64,000 bases of DNA from Hordeum vulgare subsp. vulgare (GCF_904849725.1 NC_058524.1:548083763-548147762); one strand, 5' to 3'; shown: positions 12,286 through 23,259, counted from the first letter of the stretch. A program made the numbers and translations. Notes: generated from the letters alone by a model not told the origin.

Positions 12286-14107
12286 TGTTGGAAATATGCC
12301 CTAGAGGCAATAATAAATTAGTTATTATTATATTTCTTAGTTCACGATAATCGATTATTATCCATGCTATAATTGTATTGATTGGAAACGCAATACTTGT
12401 GTGGATACATAGACAAAACACTGTCCCTAGTAAGCCTCTAGTTGACTAGCTCGTTGATCAAAGATGGTCAAGGTTTCCTGGCCAGAGGCAAGTGTTGTTA
12501 CTTGATAACGGGATCACATCATTAGTAGAATCATGTGATGGACTAGACCCAAACTAATAGACGTAGCATGTTGATCGTGTCATTTTGTTGCTACTGTTTT
12601 CTGCGTGTCAAGTATTTGTTCCTATGACCATGAGGTCATATAACTCACTGACACTGGAGGAATGCTTTGTGTGTATCAAACGTCGCAACGTAACTGGGTG
12701 ACTATAAAGATGCTCTACAGGTATCTCCGAAGGTGTTCGTTGAGTTAGTATGGATCAAGACTGGGATTTGTCACTCCATATGACGGAGAGGTATCTCGGG
12801 GCCCACTCGGTAATACAACATCACACACAAGCCTTGCAAGCAATGTGACTTAGTGTAAGTTGCAGGATCTTGTATTACAGAACGAGTAAAGAGACTTGCC
12901 GGTAAACGAGATTGAAATAGGTATGCGGATACTGACGATCGAATCTCGAGCAAGTAACATACCAAAGGACAAAGGGAATGACATACGGGATTATATGAAT
13001 CCTTGGCACTGAGGTTCAAACGATAAGATCTTCGTAGAATATGTGGGATCCAATATGGGCATCCAGGTCCCGCTATTGGATATTGACCGAGGAGTCACTC
13101 GGGTCATGTCTGCTTAGTTCTCGAACCCGCAGGGTCTGCACACTTAAGGTTCGACGTTGTTTTATGCGTATTTGAGTTATATGGTTGGTTACCGAATGTT
13201 GTTCAGAGTCCCGAATGAGATCACGGACGTCACGAGGGTTTCCGGAACGGTCCGGAAACGAATATTGATATATAGGATGACCTCATTTGATTACCGGAAG
13301 GTTTTCGGAGTTACCGGGAATGTACCGGGAATGACGAATGGGTTCCGGGAGTTCACGGGGGGGGGGGGGGGGGCAACCCACCCCGGGGATGCCCATAGGC
13401 CTTGGGGGTGGCGCACCAGCCCTTAGTGGGCTGGTGGGACAGCCCAAGAAGGCCCTATGCGCCATAGGAAGAAAATCAAAGAGAAAAGAAAAAAAAGAGG
13501 AGGTGGGAAAAGGAGGAAGGACTCCTCCTTCCAAACCTAGTTGGATTCGGTTTGGAAGGGGAGGACTGCCCCCCTTGGCTCGGCCGACCCCCTTGGGGTC
13601 CCTTGAGCCCCAAGGCAAGGCTCCCCCTCTTCCCCCTATATATACGAAGGTTTTAGGGCTGATTTGAGACAACTTTGCCACGACAGCCTGACCACATATC
13701 TCCACGGTTTTGCCTCTAGATCGCGTTTCTGCGGAGCTCGGGCAGAGCCCTTCCGAGATAAGATCATCACCAACCTCCGGAGCGCCATCACGCTGTCGGA
13801 GAATTCATCTACCTCTCCGTCTCTCTTGCTGGATCAAGAAGGCCGAGATCATCGTCGAGCTGTACGTGTGCTGAACGCGGAGGTGCCGTCCGTTCGGCAC
13901 TAGATCGGAGCGGATCGCGGGACGGTTCGCGGGGCGGATCGAGGGATGTGAGGACGTTCCACTACATCAACCGCGTTCACTAACGCTTCTGCTGTGCGAT
14001 CTACAAGGGTACGTAGATCGAATATCCCCTCTCGTAGATGGACATCACCATGATAGGTCTTCGTGCGCGTAGGGAATTTTTTGTTTCCCATGCGTCGTTC
14101 ACCAACA
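12286..14107 (+). repeat. 3' LTR of the Angela-type element
   Basis: Starts TGTTGGAAAT and ends ACCAACA, followed by the GTTCA target duplication. Colinear with 5492-7311, with about 2% substitutions by eye and a longer G-run near 13358. Confidence 0.95.
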
Positions 14108-14112
14108 GTTCA

Positions 14113-15940
14113 CACTTTGCCACTGTATCATTCTTGCTAGTTTATTTTTTTCTCGCTTTCTTCTCGTGTGTTTGTCTAGTTTGAGAAAACCCAAAACGAT
14201 TTCTCGTTCTTTTTTTGCTTGTTGGGAGCTTTCCCGTGTAAATAGTTTTCTTTTTCTTTGGGTCAAGGTATAAGACCATGGTTAAAATGTTTAGTGGCTC
14301 TCGCATGCATATATGTTTATCTGTCAAAGATCCATATTACTTTGTCTTCCCCTTTGTGTTTTCTTGCAGATTCCAGCTTAGTCCAATGCACGAGCACTCT
14401 TATTATTGTTCACATCGTTCGGTCGTGCAAGTGAAAGGCAATAATGACGATATATGATGAAGTGACTGAGCCTGGAAAAGGTGGTATGAACTCAATCTAT
14501 TTTGTTTTTGTAAATATGACTAGCTCATCGTTCCAGATTCAGCTTTGTTGTGAGAGAAATATGTTTGCAATGACAACTTAGAGATCATAGTTTCTGATGC
14601 CATGCTTAATTAGTTAGGAGCTTATAATGGTTTGTCTTGGATGCTAACATGAATTTTGAGATGATTATGACGTAGTATGATAGGATGGTATCCTCCTTTG
14701 AACGATCCAAGTGGCTTGACTTGGCACATGTTCACGCATGTAGTTGGAACAAAATCAACATAGTCTCTATGATATTCATGTTCATGGTGATTTATGTCCT
14801 ACTCATGCTTGCACTCAATGTTGGTTAATCTCAATGCATTTTGATGACTGTTGTCGCTCTCTAGTTGGTCGCTTCCCAGTCTTTTGGTAGCCTTCACTTG
14901 TACTAAGCGGGAATACTGCTTGTGCATCCACTTCCATAAACCCAAAGTTGTTCCTTATGAGTCCACCATACCTACCTATACGCGGTATCTACCTGCCGTT
15001 CCAAGTACATTTGCATGTGCCACTCTCTAAACCTTCAAGTAATAATCTGTTTTGCATGCCCGAACCGCTCATGTGGTGACAAGGGGCGATCAGTATCTTC
15101 CATGCTAGGCGTGTTATCCTTGATATGTGTTTATTCACTACCATTCACGAGAAAGGGGCCGGTAATTGGAATGCCCAGTTCCATGCTCAAATCGAAAAGA
15201 TAATTACAAACAAAACTCCCCTTGGATTGTTGTTGGTATGCACGACACCCGAGTATTCGGCTAGCCGTGGAGTGTGATGGATCGGTAGTGGGGGAGTCAA
15301 AACTTTACTTTTCTGTTTGGGAACCGCCTATAGTATGTGTAGCATGGAAGATGGTGAAAACTCTTGGTCATTGCGTTGACAATGAAAGCATGCCACCCAA
15401 AATTATTATCTCTGTTTTCAAAACTTGAGCTCTGGCACCTCTGCAAATCAATGCTTCCCTCTGCGAAGGGCCTGTCTATTTATGCTTCTGTTGAGTCATC
15501 CTCTTCTTACAAAAAGCACCAATTAGAGAGCACCTCTGTCATTTCTATGCTTTGCTTTTGATTGTTATTGAGTATGACTATGACTGGATCTTCTTTGCCA
15601 TTAATTACAATGTTCAGTCAGCCCTTGGTCTTTGAAGGTGCTCTGCATTTATGTTTTGCGGTCTCAGAAAGAGCTAGCGAGATACCATCTATTCATATTG
15701 CTTCAGGATTGTTTTGATTGAAGTGTTGACGTTTGAAACTTATTATTATTGCTCGCTTGTTGATTATGCCATTGATATGAGTCCCTCTTGAGACCTAAAT
15801 GTCATTGCTTATGATCTTGCTGAAAATCTGAATATGAGTTAGACATAATTGCAACAACAAGATCAAACAGAGTTCGTAAAAGTTTTTCTTTTGTCTCTTT
15901 CAGTTTGTCAACTGAACTGCTTGAGGACAAGCAAGGCTTT
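14113..15940 (+). other. 3' non-coding region of Athila #1
   Basis: Continuation of the Athila interior after the Angela insertion. No reading frame of note. It contains GAGTCCACCATACCTACCTA (14959-14978), also found on the minus strand inside Athila #2 (around 47016-47035), which links the two families. Possible splice-like borders occur (TTGCAG near 14369) but no exon can be supported. Confidence 0.7.
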
Positions 15941-15953
15941 AAGCTTGGGGGAG
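15941..15953 (+). promoter_or_regulatory. Polypurine tract of Athila #1
   Basis: AAGCTTGGGGGAG directly before the LTR start, preceded by the CTTGAGGACAAGCAAGG motif that is common in front of 3' LTRs in this lineage. Confidence 0.85.
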
Positions 15954-15954
15954 T

Positions 15955-17339
15955 TGATACGTCTCCGTCGTATCTACTTTTTCAAACTATTTTGCCCTTG
16001 TTTTGGACTCTAATTTGCATGATTTGAATGGAACTAACTCGGACTAACGCTATTTTCAACAGAATTGCCATGGTGTTGTTTTTGCGCAGAAATGAAAGTT
16101 CTCGGAATGACCTGGAAATATAAGAGGTTTTTTTGTGGAATATATAAAAAATACTGGCGCAAGAATCAACCGGAGGGGTGGAGCGAGGAGCCCACAAGCC
16201 CACCAGGCGCGACCCCCCTGGCCGCGCCTAGCAGGCTTGTGGGGCCCTTGAAGCTCCACTGCCTCCAACTCCAGCTCTATTTAGTCCCTTCGTCCGGAAA
16301 AAAACCAAGGAGAAGAGTTCATCGCGTTTTACGATACGGAGGCGCTGCCACCTCCTGTTCTTCCTTTGGAGGGCAGATCTGGAGTCCGTTCTGGGCTCCG
16401 GAGAGGGGAGATCGTCACCATCGTCATCACCAACCTTCCTTCATCGCCAATTCCATGATGCTCTTCACCGTTCATGAGTAATCTCATCGTAGGCTTGCTG
16501 GACGGTGATGGGTTGGGTGAGATCTATCATGTAATCGAGTTAGTTTTGACGGGGATTGATCCCTAGTATCCACTATGTTATGAGATTGATGTTGCTACTA
16601 CTTTGCCATGCTTAATGCTTGTCATTAGGGCCCAAGTGCCATGATTTCAGATCTGAACCTATTATGTTCTCGTCAATATATGTGTGTTCTTGATCCTATC
16701 TTGCAAGTTGTAGTCACCTACTATGTGTTATGACCCGACAACCCCGGAGTGACAATAGCCGGTACCACTCCCGGAGATGACCATAGTATGAGGAGTTCAT
16801 GTATTCACTAAGTGCTAATGCGTTGTTCCGGTTCTCTATTAAAAGGAGAACCTTAATATCCCATAGTTTCCATTAGGACCCCGCTGCCACGGGAGGGATG
16901 GACAATAGATGTCATGCAAGTTCTTTTCCCTAAGCACCTATGACTACATACGGAATACATGCCTACATTACATTGACAAACTGGAGCTAGTTACATATCT
17001 CTCCATGTTATAACTATTGCATGATGAATATCATCTGGCATAATCATCCATCACCGATCCAATGCCTACGAGTTTTTCCTACTAGTCCTTGCTACGTTAC
17101 TTTGCCGCTACTGTTGTCTCTGCTGCTACTGTTACTCTGTCGCTATTGCTGTCGCTCTTGCTACTGTTGCTATCACTACTTTGCTGCAGATACTAAGTAT
17201 TTCAGGTGTGGTTGAATTGACAACTCAACTGCTAATACTCGAGAATATTCTTTGGCTTCCCTTGTGTCGAATCAACAAATTTGGGTTGAATACTCTACCC
17301 TCGAAAACTGTTGTGATCCCCTATACTTGTGGGTTATCA
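15955..17339 (+). repeat. 3' LTR of Athila #1
   Basis: 1385-bp LTR starting TGATACGTCTCCGTCGTATC and ending GTGGGTTATCA. Its second half duplicates 99-769. The segment 16085-16225 is echoed inside the element ahead of the third ORF. Confidence 0.9.
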
Positions 17340-17343
17340 ACCC

Positions 17344-17793
17344 CAAGTAAAATCCCACCGGATCTTCCTCTTGGGGGTAAGCAATGCCAGTCAAAATCAA
17401 CTCCTCCGATAAAGTGCCAAAAAACTATGATGTAAAATTATCCCTACCAGTTTCAGAGAGGACTATGAAATCTAACTTATGCTCTATATATGAATTCGCT
17501 AAAAACCTTTGTTTAGCCAAGCCTGTCAGACCTCTGCTATTCCAAAAATCATAGAATTTTTTAGCGGTTCGGATCCTAGCACTTCTACGCACAGCCGAAG
17601 CCGGATAAATCCTCCGGTTCATTTTACGCTTAGGCTTGTTCTGCTCATCAACTCGGTCCATACAACCGAGCTCAGTGAGCTTACATGCCTTTGCGTTGAC
17701 ATGAGTTGCAACCTCCAGAGATTTAAAATTCTCCGAATGAGCGGGAGATGGCACGAGGTCCTCACAAAAACTATCGAGAACCCTAACACCCAA
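17344..17793 (-). pseudogene. LINE endonuclease fragment
   Basis: Read on the minus strand, a basic linker is followed by the opening of an APE-type LINE endonuclease: the frame has WNSRGL, then LDFIVLSETGR (related to WNCRGL...FLSET). After a frameshift near 17430 comes a PPRGRSGGILLG stretch, the conserved glycine-rich loop of plant LINE endonucleases. The sequence stops at the Athila 3' LTR, so the rest is lost or displaced. No reverse transcriptase is present. Confidence 0.7.
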
Positions 17794-17846
17794 TGCATCA
17801 AATTCCGAATGAGCGGCCCTCCTGGTAGGAGAAGATCTTCTTCAAT

Positions 17847-18055
17847 CTAAGGTGCAAGTCGCCACCGACTGTCTGATAGTCGTCTGAGATCTTCACATGC
17901 CAAATCAGCTCGGGGATAATTGCATCATCATCAAGGAGATCATAGCTCGGAACGAGAAGTTTCAGCTCTTTGAAATACACCATGAACATCGCTCACATAA
18001 CAAGGAGGCTCATATATTAGCACGATTAGCTAATTATTTTGATTCTGGACGACAT
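17847..18055 (+). pseudogene. LINE RNase H-like domain, part 1 (interrupted by CACTA)
   Basis: A plus-strand frame with one stop (17883-17885 region) reads VATDCLIVV ... CIIIKEIIARN ... HRSHNKEAHILARLA. These are the RVT_3-type RNase H signatures at the end of plant LINE ORF2. The frame runs into the CACTA element at codon H of GRH and resumes at 22089. Confidence 0.65.
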
Positions 18056-18079
18056 CACTACTGGAATCCAGTAATTTGC

Positions 18080-18325
18080 CATCAGCCATTTCTTTGCCGT
18101 CTGCTGGCTGATGGCGAAGAACCTCTTTGCCGTCAGCTGACTTCAAGCAAAAGGTAAACGGCTGACTGATGGCAAACAGACTATTTGCCATTGGTCAGTC
18201 CTTTGCCGTCTGCCAGCGGACGACAAAGAGACCTAGGGCATACGACAAAGAGGACAGATGGGTCCCACTATACCTTGGGCCTGGCCAGGTCCAACAGATG
18301 GGCTCTTTGCCGTCCGGGGGCAGAC
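18080..18325. repeat. Left subterminal repeat array of CACTA #1
   Basis: At least six copies of TTTGCCGTC or its complement GACGGCAAA, with variants such as TTTGCCATC and GACGACAAAG, spaced 15-40 bases apart in both orientations. Confidence 0.8.
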
Positions 18326-18390
18326 GACAAACGGGACGTGCCTATAACGACCGTTCCCCCGACCCCTCGCTCCCCCCACCCCCACTGTCT

Positions 18391-18838
18391 TGTTGGAAAT
18401 ATGCCCTAGAGGCAATGACAAAATAGTTATTATTATATTTCCTGTTTTGATATAATCGTTTATTATACATGCTATAATTGTATTGAATGAAAACATAAAT
18501 GCATCAGTGGATATATAGACAAAACAATGTCCCTAGTAAGCCTCTAGTTGACTAGCCAGTTGAACAAGGATGGTTAAGGTTTTCTGACCATATGCAAGTG
18601 TTGTCACTTGATGACTGGATCACATCATTAGGAGAATGATGTGATGGACAAGACCCAAGCTATAAATGTAGCATGTGATCGTGTCATTTTGTTGCCATTG
18701 TTTTGTGCGTGTCAAGTATTCATTCCTATGACCATGAGGTCATGTTACTCACTAACACCGGAGGAATACCTTGTGTGTATCAAACGTCGCAATGTTGCTG
18801 GGTGACTATAAAGGTGCTCTAGAGGTATCTCCGAAGGT
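18391..18838 (+). mobile_element. Angela-type LTR fragment inside CACTA #1
   Basis: Begins exactly at the LTR start TGTTGGAAATATGCCCTAGA and follows the Angela LTR for about 448 bases to TATCTCCGAAGG, then stops. TGTCT precedes it and TGTCC lies two bases after the break, so a degenerate target duplication is possible. The remaining ~1.4 kb of the LTR and all internal sequence are missing. Confidence 0.85.
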
Positions 18839-19076
18839 TTCTGTCCCCTCACCGGCCGTCCCCAACTCCGGTGAGTGCCTCCGGTACCCCTATTTTTTTA
18901 TTTTTTTTCTTTTAAATTAGATAGTTAATTTATTTTCTGTTATTTCTGTTAAATTAGATAGTTAGTTTGTTTTCTGTTTTTTCTTTAAATTAGATAGTTA
19001 TTTTTTTCTGTTTTTTTTCTGTTAAATTAGATAGTTAGTTTATTAGGTAGAAAAAAGTCGATAGAAAAAATAGATA

Positions 19077-20091
19077 GATTGTTGGGAGGCATTGGTGGAT
19101 CTGTGGTGCTCCGAAAGGTGTGAGGCCAGCCACAACAACGCCAAGGAGAGGCGTGGCAAAATGGTCGGTGTGCCACACCATCAAGGGAGCGTCAACTTAA
19201 TCCAATTTGGCGAGAACTGGGTATGTGGTTGGCTTCATGACTCATGCAATTCATTCTTAATGCTAGCTTGAGCCCTTTACTAATACATTTTTCCTCTCTC
19301 TCTTTTAGGCGCGTCAAAATAAGACGGAGGTGCCACACATGTACGACCTCTATGCGATGGCCCATACTGCCTCGTACAAGAAGGTCAAGGCATTCTCTGA
19401 GTCTGACCTCGAGCATCCAGAAAACTTCACCAACATCTCCTGCCACCACAAGCTCGTGAAGTACAGATACCACGGGAAGGCGAGGAAAGGGGGGGGGGAC
19501 TTTAACCCGAGCCAGGGGCCTATTGATCCAGAGCTGGTGATGATAGCTGGCAACGGGAGGCCCCATGTCTCGATGGCCATTGGAGATGGCCTTATACGTT
19601 GTCCTAGCACTCTTCGGCAGATAAAGGCACGCTAAACGAGCTCATGTCCTGAGATAACACCTCGTCCACGGCTAGTCGAGCTCGCCATCGAGGTTAGTTT
19701 AATGGACTCAACTATCTTCCTGCATTACTTTGTGCGTGCGAATCAATATGATTACAGTGCTAACAATAAGATGTGTTGCATGCTGCTATTCTTAAAGAGA
19801 GAGAGGCAATGCATGTGCTTTTGGCGGAGAAGGATAAGGAGATGAAGGAGCTAGAGGAGAGGACGGCTGTGTTGGTGGAGGCGGAGAGGGCACGGAATGG
19901 TGCGTCTAATAGGGCCATGTACGAGCTCTTCGTGGTAGGTTTCTTCTTCATATTTTGTCAAATCTTGCATTTTAATGTTTGTTTCATTAAAAACTAAAAA
20001 TCTTGACTTGTCGAAACCAAATGTACAGTCTATGTGCGAGAAGACCGGCCACGTCCCTCCGGCGATGCCAGTCATTAACATGGCGGGGAAG
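19077..20091 (+). pseudogene. CACTA second-ORF gene (plant transposase Ptta/En/Spm-like), partial
   Basis: Exon-like blocks with GT-AG borders: about 19077-19220 (ALVDLW, then RGKMVGVPHHQGS), 19309-19635, about 19770-19934 and 20029-20091. The second block matches the Ptta/En/Spm transposase-accessory family, with a stretch like PHMYDLYAMAHT and a serine-rich linker. The third encodes a heptad-rich coiled coil (KEREAMHVLLAEKDKEMKEL). A stop at 19633-19635 in the second block and the missing 5' part suggest it is defective. Such proteins bind subterminal repeats together with the TnpD transposase, which is absent here. Confidence 0.6.
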
Positions 20092-20329
20092 GTGAGTTTC
20101 GTTCCAATGCAGTGATCTCAAGAGTGTCATCATGCTAACGACACATTGCAAACGATGTTTGGTGCAAAATATCTCCCGAAACGCATCGCACGACCCTTCT
20201 ACAGTGGAGCCTTCTCCATGGCAGCCTTCTCGAGGTGAAACAAGCCAGAGCCACCCTGCTTCACCGACGTGATGACGAGAATGGTATGTTTTTTTAGTGT
20301 TTTGCTTAACAACCGCATAATGATCTTTA

Positions 20330-21085
20330 CTTACTTACCTTAGCTTCAAAATGACATAATTAGCTTAGCTAGCTCCAAAATGGCTTAATAAGCATATTGA
20401 GCTCCAAAATAACATATTTTACCGAAGTTAGCTCTAGAATGACATATACTTAGCTTGGCTTCCACCTAAATGACATAATTAGCTTAGTTAGCTCCAAAAT
20501 GGCCTATTTAATAAAAATGACCTATACTTAGCTAAGTTCTCTCCTAAATGACATAATAAGGCTTACGTAGCTCCAAGATGACCTATTCCCCTAACTTAGC
20601 TATAAAATGACCTATAATTAGCTTAACTAGCTCCAAAATGGCTTAATAAGCATAGTTAGCTCCAAAATGACATATTTTACCCAAATTAGCTCTAGAATGA
20701 CAAATACTAAGCTTGGCTTCCACCTAAATGACATAATTAGCTTAGTTAGCTCCAAAATGGCCTATTTAATAAAAAATGACCTATACTTAGCTAAGTTCTC
20801 TCCTAAATGACATAATAAGGCCTACATAGCTCCAAGATGACCTATTTCCCCAAACTTAGCTATTAAATGGCCTATAATTGGCTTAGCTAGCTCCAAAATG
20901 GCTTAATACGCATAGTTAGCTCCAAAATAACATATTTTACCCAAGTTAGCTCTAGAATGACATATACTTAGCTTTTTTCCACCTAAATGACATAATTAGC
21001 TTAGTTATCTCCAAAATGACATATACTTAGCTTAGTTTCGTCCTAAATGATGTAGTAAGCTAAATTAGCTCTGAAATGACCTATA
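20330..21085 (+). repeat. Higher-order tandem repeat in CACTA #1, period about 259 bp
   Basis: AGCTCCAAAATGGCTTAATA recurs at 20371, 20629 and (with one change just after it) 20889, giving periods of 258 and 260 bp over nearly three copies. Each copy is itself built of 25-35-bp subunits of the form TTAGCTCCAAAATGACATA. It lies in the 3' intron region of the CACTA gene. Confidence 0.85.
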
Positions 21086-21384
21086 CTTCTCTTCTTCATC
21101 TAGTCTTCTTCTAACTTACTTATTTCCTATTTTGCAGATTATATTCACTTCACGGAAGCTTGGATTGTATTGATGGAGTGCTTCAATATGATTTCTTCTA
21201 AAATCGCTTCACGGAAGCTTGGATTAAAACTATTGTAGTATATAGATATGAAACTTTGTATGTATGGATGAAACTAGTGTAATATATGGTTTGGTACGGA
21301 TGAAACTTGCATAATATGTATGTATTACGGATGAAACTTATTTTAATATGGTTATGAGTATGAGGCAGTTTGTGTGAAATATAT

Positions 21385-21479
21385 CATGTATCATGTATTA
21401 TGGATGAAACTGTCAAATATATATCATGTATTATGGATGAAACTGTCAAATATATATCATGTATTATGGATGAAACTGT

Positions 21480-21482
<3 letters not shown>
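21385..21482 (+). repeat. Tandem 33-bp repeat, three copies
   Basis: The unit ATATATCATGTATTATGGATG-AAACTGTCAA recurs three times directly before the AT microsatellite; looser GGATGAAAC copies extend left to about 21230. Confidence 0.85.

Positions 21483-21560
<78 letters not shown>
21483..21560. repeat. (AT)n microsatellite, about 39 units
   Basis: Uninterrupted alternating AT from 21483 to 21560. It appears to have grown out of the ATATAT that begins each neighbouring 33-bp unit. Confidence 0.95.
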
Positions 21561-21564
<4 letters not shown>

Positions 21565-21614
21565 GATTTGTGTGAAAATTGATGGATATTATAAAAAATA
21601 AAAAAACAGGGGCA

Positions 21615-22070
21615 GTTTGGAGCCTTTGCCGTCTGCCCACCGGCGGCAAAGGGGCTACAAGAGACGGCAAAGGGGATGGAAGACGGCAAAAGGGCACAGG
21701 GCAGATGGCAAAGGTTCCAGGGCAGACGGCAAAGGCTCCAACGAAAGGGGCTGGGTGCCACCCTTTGTCGTCTACCCGCAAACATGGCAGACGACAAATG
21801 GGGGGCATGGCAGACGGCAAAGGGTCTGTGGGCCCAGCAGGCTGTCGTTAACACTTGACGGAGGTGCCCGCGGATCTGCCGTCCCATATCCTTTGCCGTC
21901 TGCCCCCCCACGGCAATGATCCTTTGTCGTTAGCAGGCCCAATGCAGATGGTAAAGAGGCCCTTCACCGGATTTTTGTTTGTCGTCCAGTTTGCCGTCTA
22001 CAGACGGACGACAAGGGCCTTTGCCGTCCAGGGTGCTTCCCTTTGCCGTCAGCCATGGCTGACGACAAAG
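21615..22070. repeat. Right subterminal repeat array of CACTA #1
   Basis: More than ten copies of GACGGCAAAGG or CCTTTGCCGTC in both orientations, mirroring the left array. The longer apparent reading frames here are by-products of the repeats. Confidence 0.85.
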
Positions 22071-22088
22071 TATCTGATCCCTGTAATG

Positions 22089-22146
22089 CATGTGTGGTTG
22101 TATGATCCTCCTACCAATTTGTGTATTCCTTTGAACATCAGTACTT
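22089..22146 (+). pseudogene. LINE RNase H-like domain, part 2 and stop
   Basis: Directly after the CACTA element the frame that broke off at 18055 continues. Counting one CAT copy it gives a GRHVWLYDPP-type end, as in plant LINE RNase H proteins, and stops at TGA 22144-22146. An AATAAAG and A-rich stretch follow (22148-22175), consistent with a LINE 3' end. Confidence 0.65.
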
Positions 22147-22175
22147 GAATAAAGAGTGTTGTTTATCCAAACAAA

Positions 22176-22685
22176 AGGATGTGCAGTAATAAAAAATATC
22201 CTTGGAATATCCACAATGCACATTTTTTACGGGAGGAGTGTTCTCCCATAACAATTGAGTTGCACACATATGATTTTGAACGCTAGCATGGTTTATGCAA
22301 CACAACAACATTTTCTAAGTTTTATTAACCATTCTCTTGTGTTGTAACGGTAGAGTCACAAGTAGTTCGTGCGATGGATGTACTCATCCACTTAAATTGG
22401 CCATGTTTGGTGGACATTGCAACCACCACTCGTGAAGGTGGAAAGCAGAATAAGAAGTGACACAAATAGAACGGATTTTATAAGATGCTGTGTTGAAATA
22501 TAAGACACGTGGACCGGCTAGAGAGGTTCTTGATCCATGCTTATTAATCAAGGCAAATAAAGTTTTTTTATCCGTTGCAGCGTACGGGCATATGTGCTAC
22601 TATCCATAACGTTACACCTAAGTCCGGAAGGTTGAGCGTCTTCGTCCCCCCGAGCAGACTGATTGCGTGTTGCTCGACAGGCTAA
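22176..22685. other. Unassigned intergenic sequence
   Basis: No coding frame, repeat unit or inverted ends recognised. Confidence 0.5.
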
Positions 22686-23128
22686 GAGCATCTACACTCG
22701 GAAATTGTAAATCCGGTCCCTCAAACAGCCACGAAGACGACCGATCAGTGGCCGGGCGTGTTCGTTTTAAGATTTTTTCATTTGCGTAGCCGTGTCTTTC
22801 ATATTTTTTCTCATATGTCCGGTCACTTGCATGTGGTTGATAAGAAGAAGAGAAAGAAAGAAAAGAATAAAGAAAGAAAGAAAAAATGTGGTCCGGAATG
22901 AGGTCGCATCCTAAGTGGCACACTGACTAGCGTGCCCGGGCGCGTCCGTGAGGCGCGAGCTCTTATATCGTACTCATATTTAAGATAGATACGAGGGATG
23001 TCGATCAGTCTGGATGTTTGAGATGGATATGGGGGTTCGACTGAATCTGTTTTTTGTGACCGGTCAGTGATAGAATGAGCTGTCCGAACGTTTGAGACGG
23101 ATTTGAAGGATAAAAAATGTAGATGCTC
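22686..23128. mobile_element. Harbinger/Tourist-like MITE, copy 1, TSD TAA
   Basis: Inverted ends GAGCATCTACA / TGTAGATGCTC, flanked by TAA on both sides (22683-22685 and 23129-23131), as in PIF/Harbinger elements. 443 bp, no ORF. The interior has a purine-rich stretch (AAGAAAGAAAG) and GGTCGC-TCCTA motifs shared with copy 2. Confidence 0.75.
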
Positions 23129-23259
23129 TAAGTGCAGCTCTAACGTTGAGTGAACAGGTTGTCGATGGTGGATCCTAAGTCATCAAGGGTGTAGATACTC
23201 AAGTGCCGCTCTAACGTTGGGTAAACAGGTTGTCGATCGTGGATCCTAAGTCATCAAGG
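23118..23259 (+). repeat. 71-bp tandem duplication including a MITE end
   Basis: TGTAGATGCTCTAAGTGC... at 23118 recurs as TGTAGATACTCAAGTGC... at 23189. The shared unit continues through CTCTAACGTTG, AACAGGTTGTCGAT and GATCCTAAGTCATCAAGG. The first unit starts inside the right inverted end of MITE copy 1. Confidence 0.8.

Larger units (their letters stand above)
5492..14107 (+). mobile_element. Angela/WIS/BARE-type Copia retrotransposon, both LTRs, TSD GTTCA
   Basis: Complete 8616-bp element starting TGTTGGAAATATGCCCTAGA and ending CCAACA, bounded by the 5-bp duplication GTTCA (5487-5491 and 14108-14112). LTRs are 1820 and 1822 bp; the internal region is about 5.0 kb. Removing it joins the flanks into a continuous Athila #1 interior. 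The two LTRs show about 8 substitutions in the first ~390 bases (about 2%). All internal reading frames are broken, so the element is non-autonomous. Confidence 0.95.
99..17339 (+). mobile_element. Athila-lineage Gypsy element #1, non-autonomous, interrupted by Angela
   Basis: Order: truncated 5' LTR, tRNA-Asp-type primer site, gag-protease frame, spacer, third ORF, [Angela insertion 5492-14107], 3' non-coding region, polypurine tract, 3' LTR. No reverse transcriptase, RNase H or integrase frame lies between the protease end (3562) and the third ORF (4320), so pol is absent and the element would depend on enzymes supplied by a relative. The layout resembles Triticeae Sabrina/WHAM-type elements (family name is inference). 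By eye the two LTR copies differ at about 14 sites in their first ~360 shared bases, roughly 4%, more than the LTRs of the nested Angela element, as nesting predicts. Confidence 0.85.
18056..22088 (+). mobile_element. CACTA (En/Spm) element #1, TSD CAT
   Basis: Left end CACTACTGGAATCCAG; right end is the imperfect inverse CTGATCCCTGTAATG. It is flanked by the 3-bp duplication CAT (18053-18055 and 22089-22091). Both ends carry many direct and inverted copies of TTTGCCGTCTGC-type subterminal repeats (18080-18320 and 21615-22070), the transposase-binding array typical of CACTA elements. The interior holds a second-ORF gene only and no TnpD-type transposase, so the element is non-autonomous. It also contains a partial Angela LTR, a tandem-repeat block and an AT microsatellite. 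Confidence 0.9.

Noticed and set aside
20330..21085. CRISPR-like array
   Set aside because: Repeats are contiguous higher-order tandem units without unique spacers, inside a plant CACTA element.
21384..21911. Minus-strand ORF of 175 codons
   Set aside because: Built from the AT microsatellite (YIYI repeats) and subterminal CACTA repeats.
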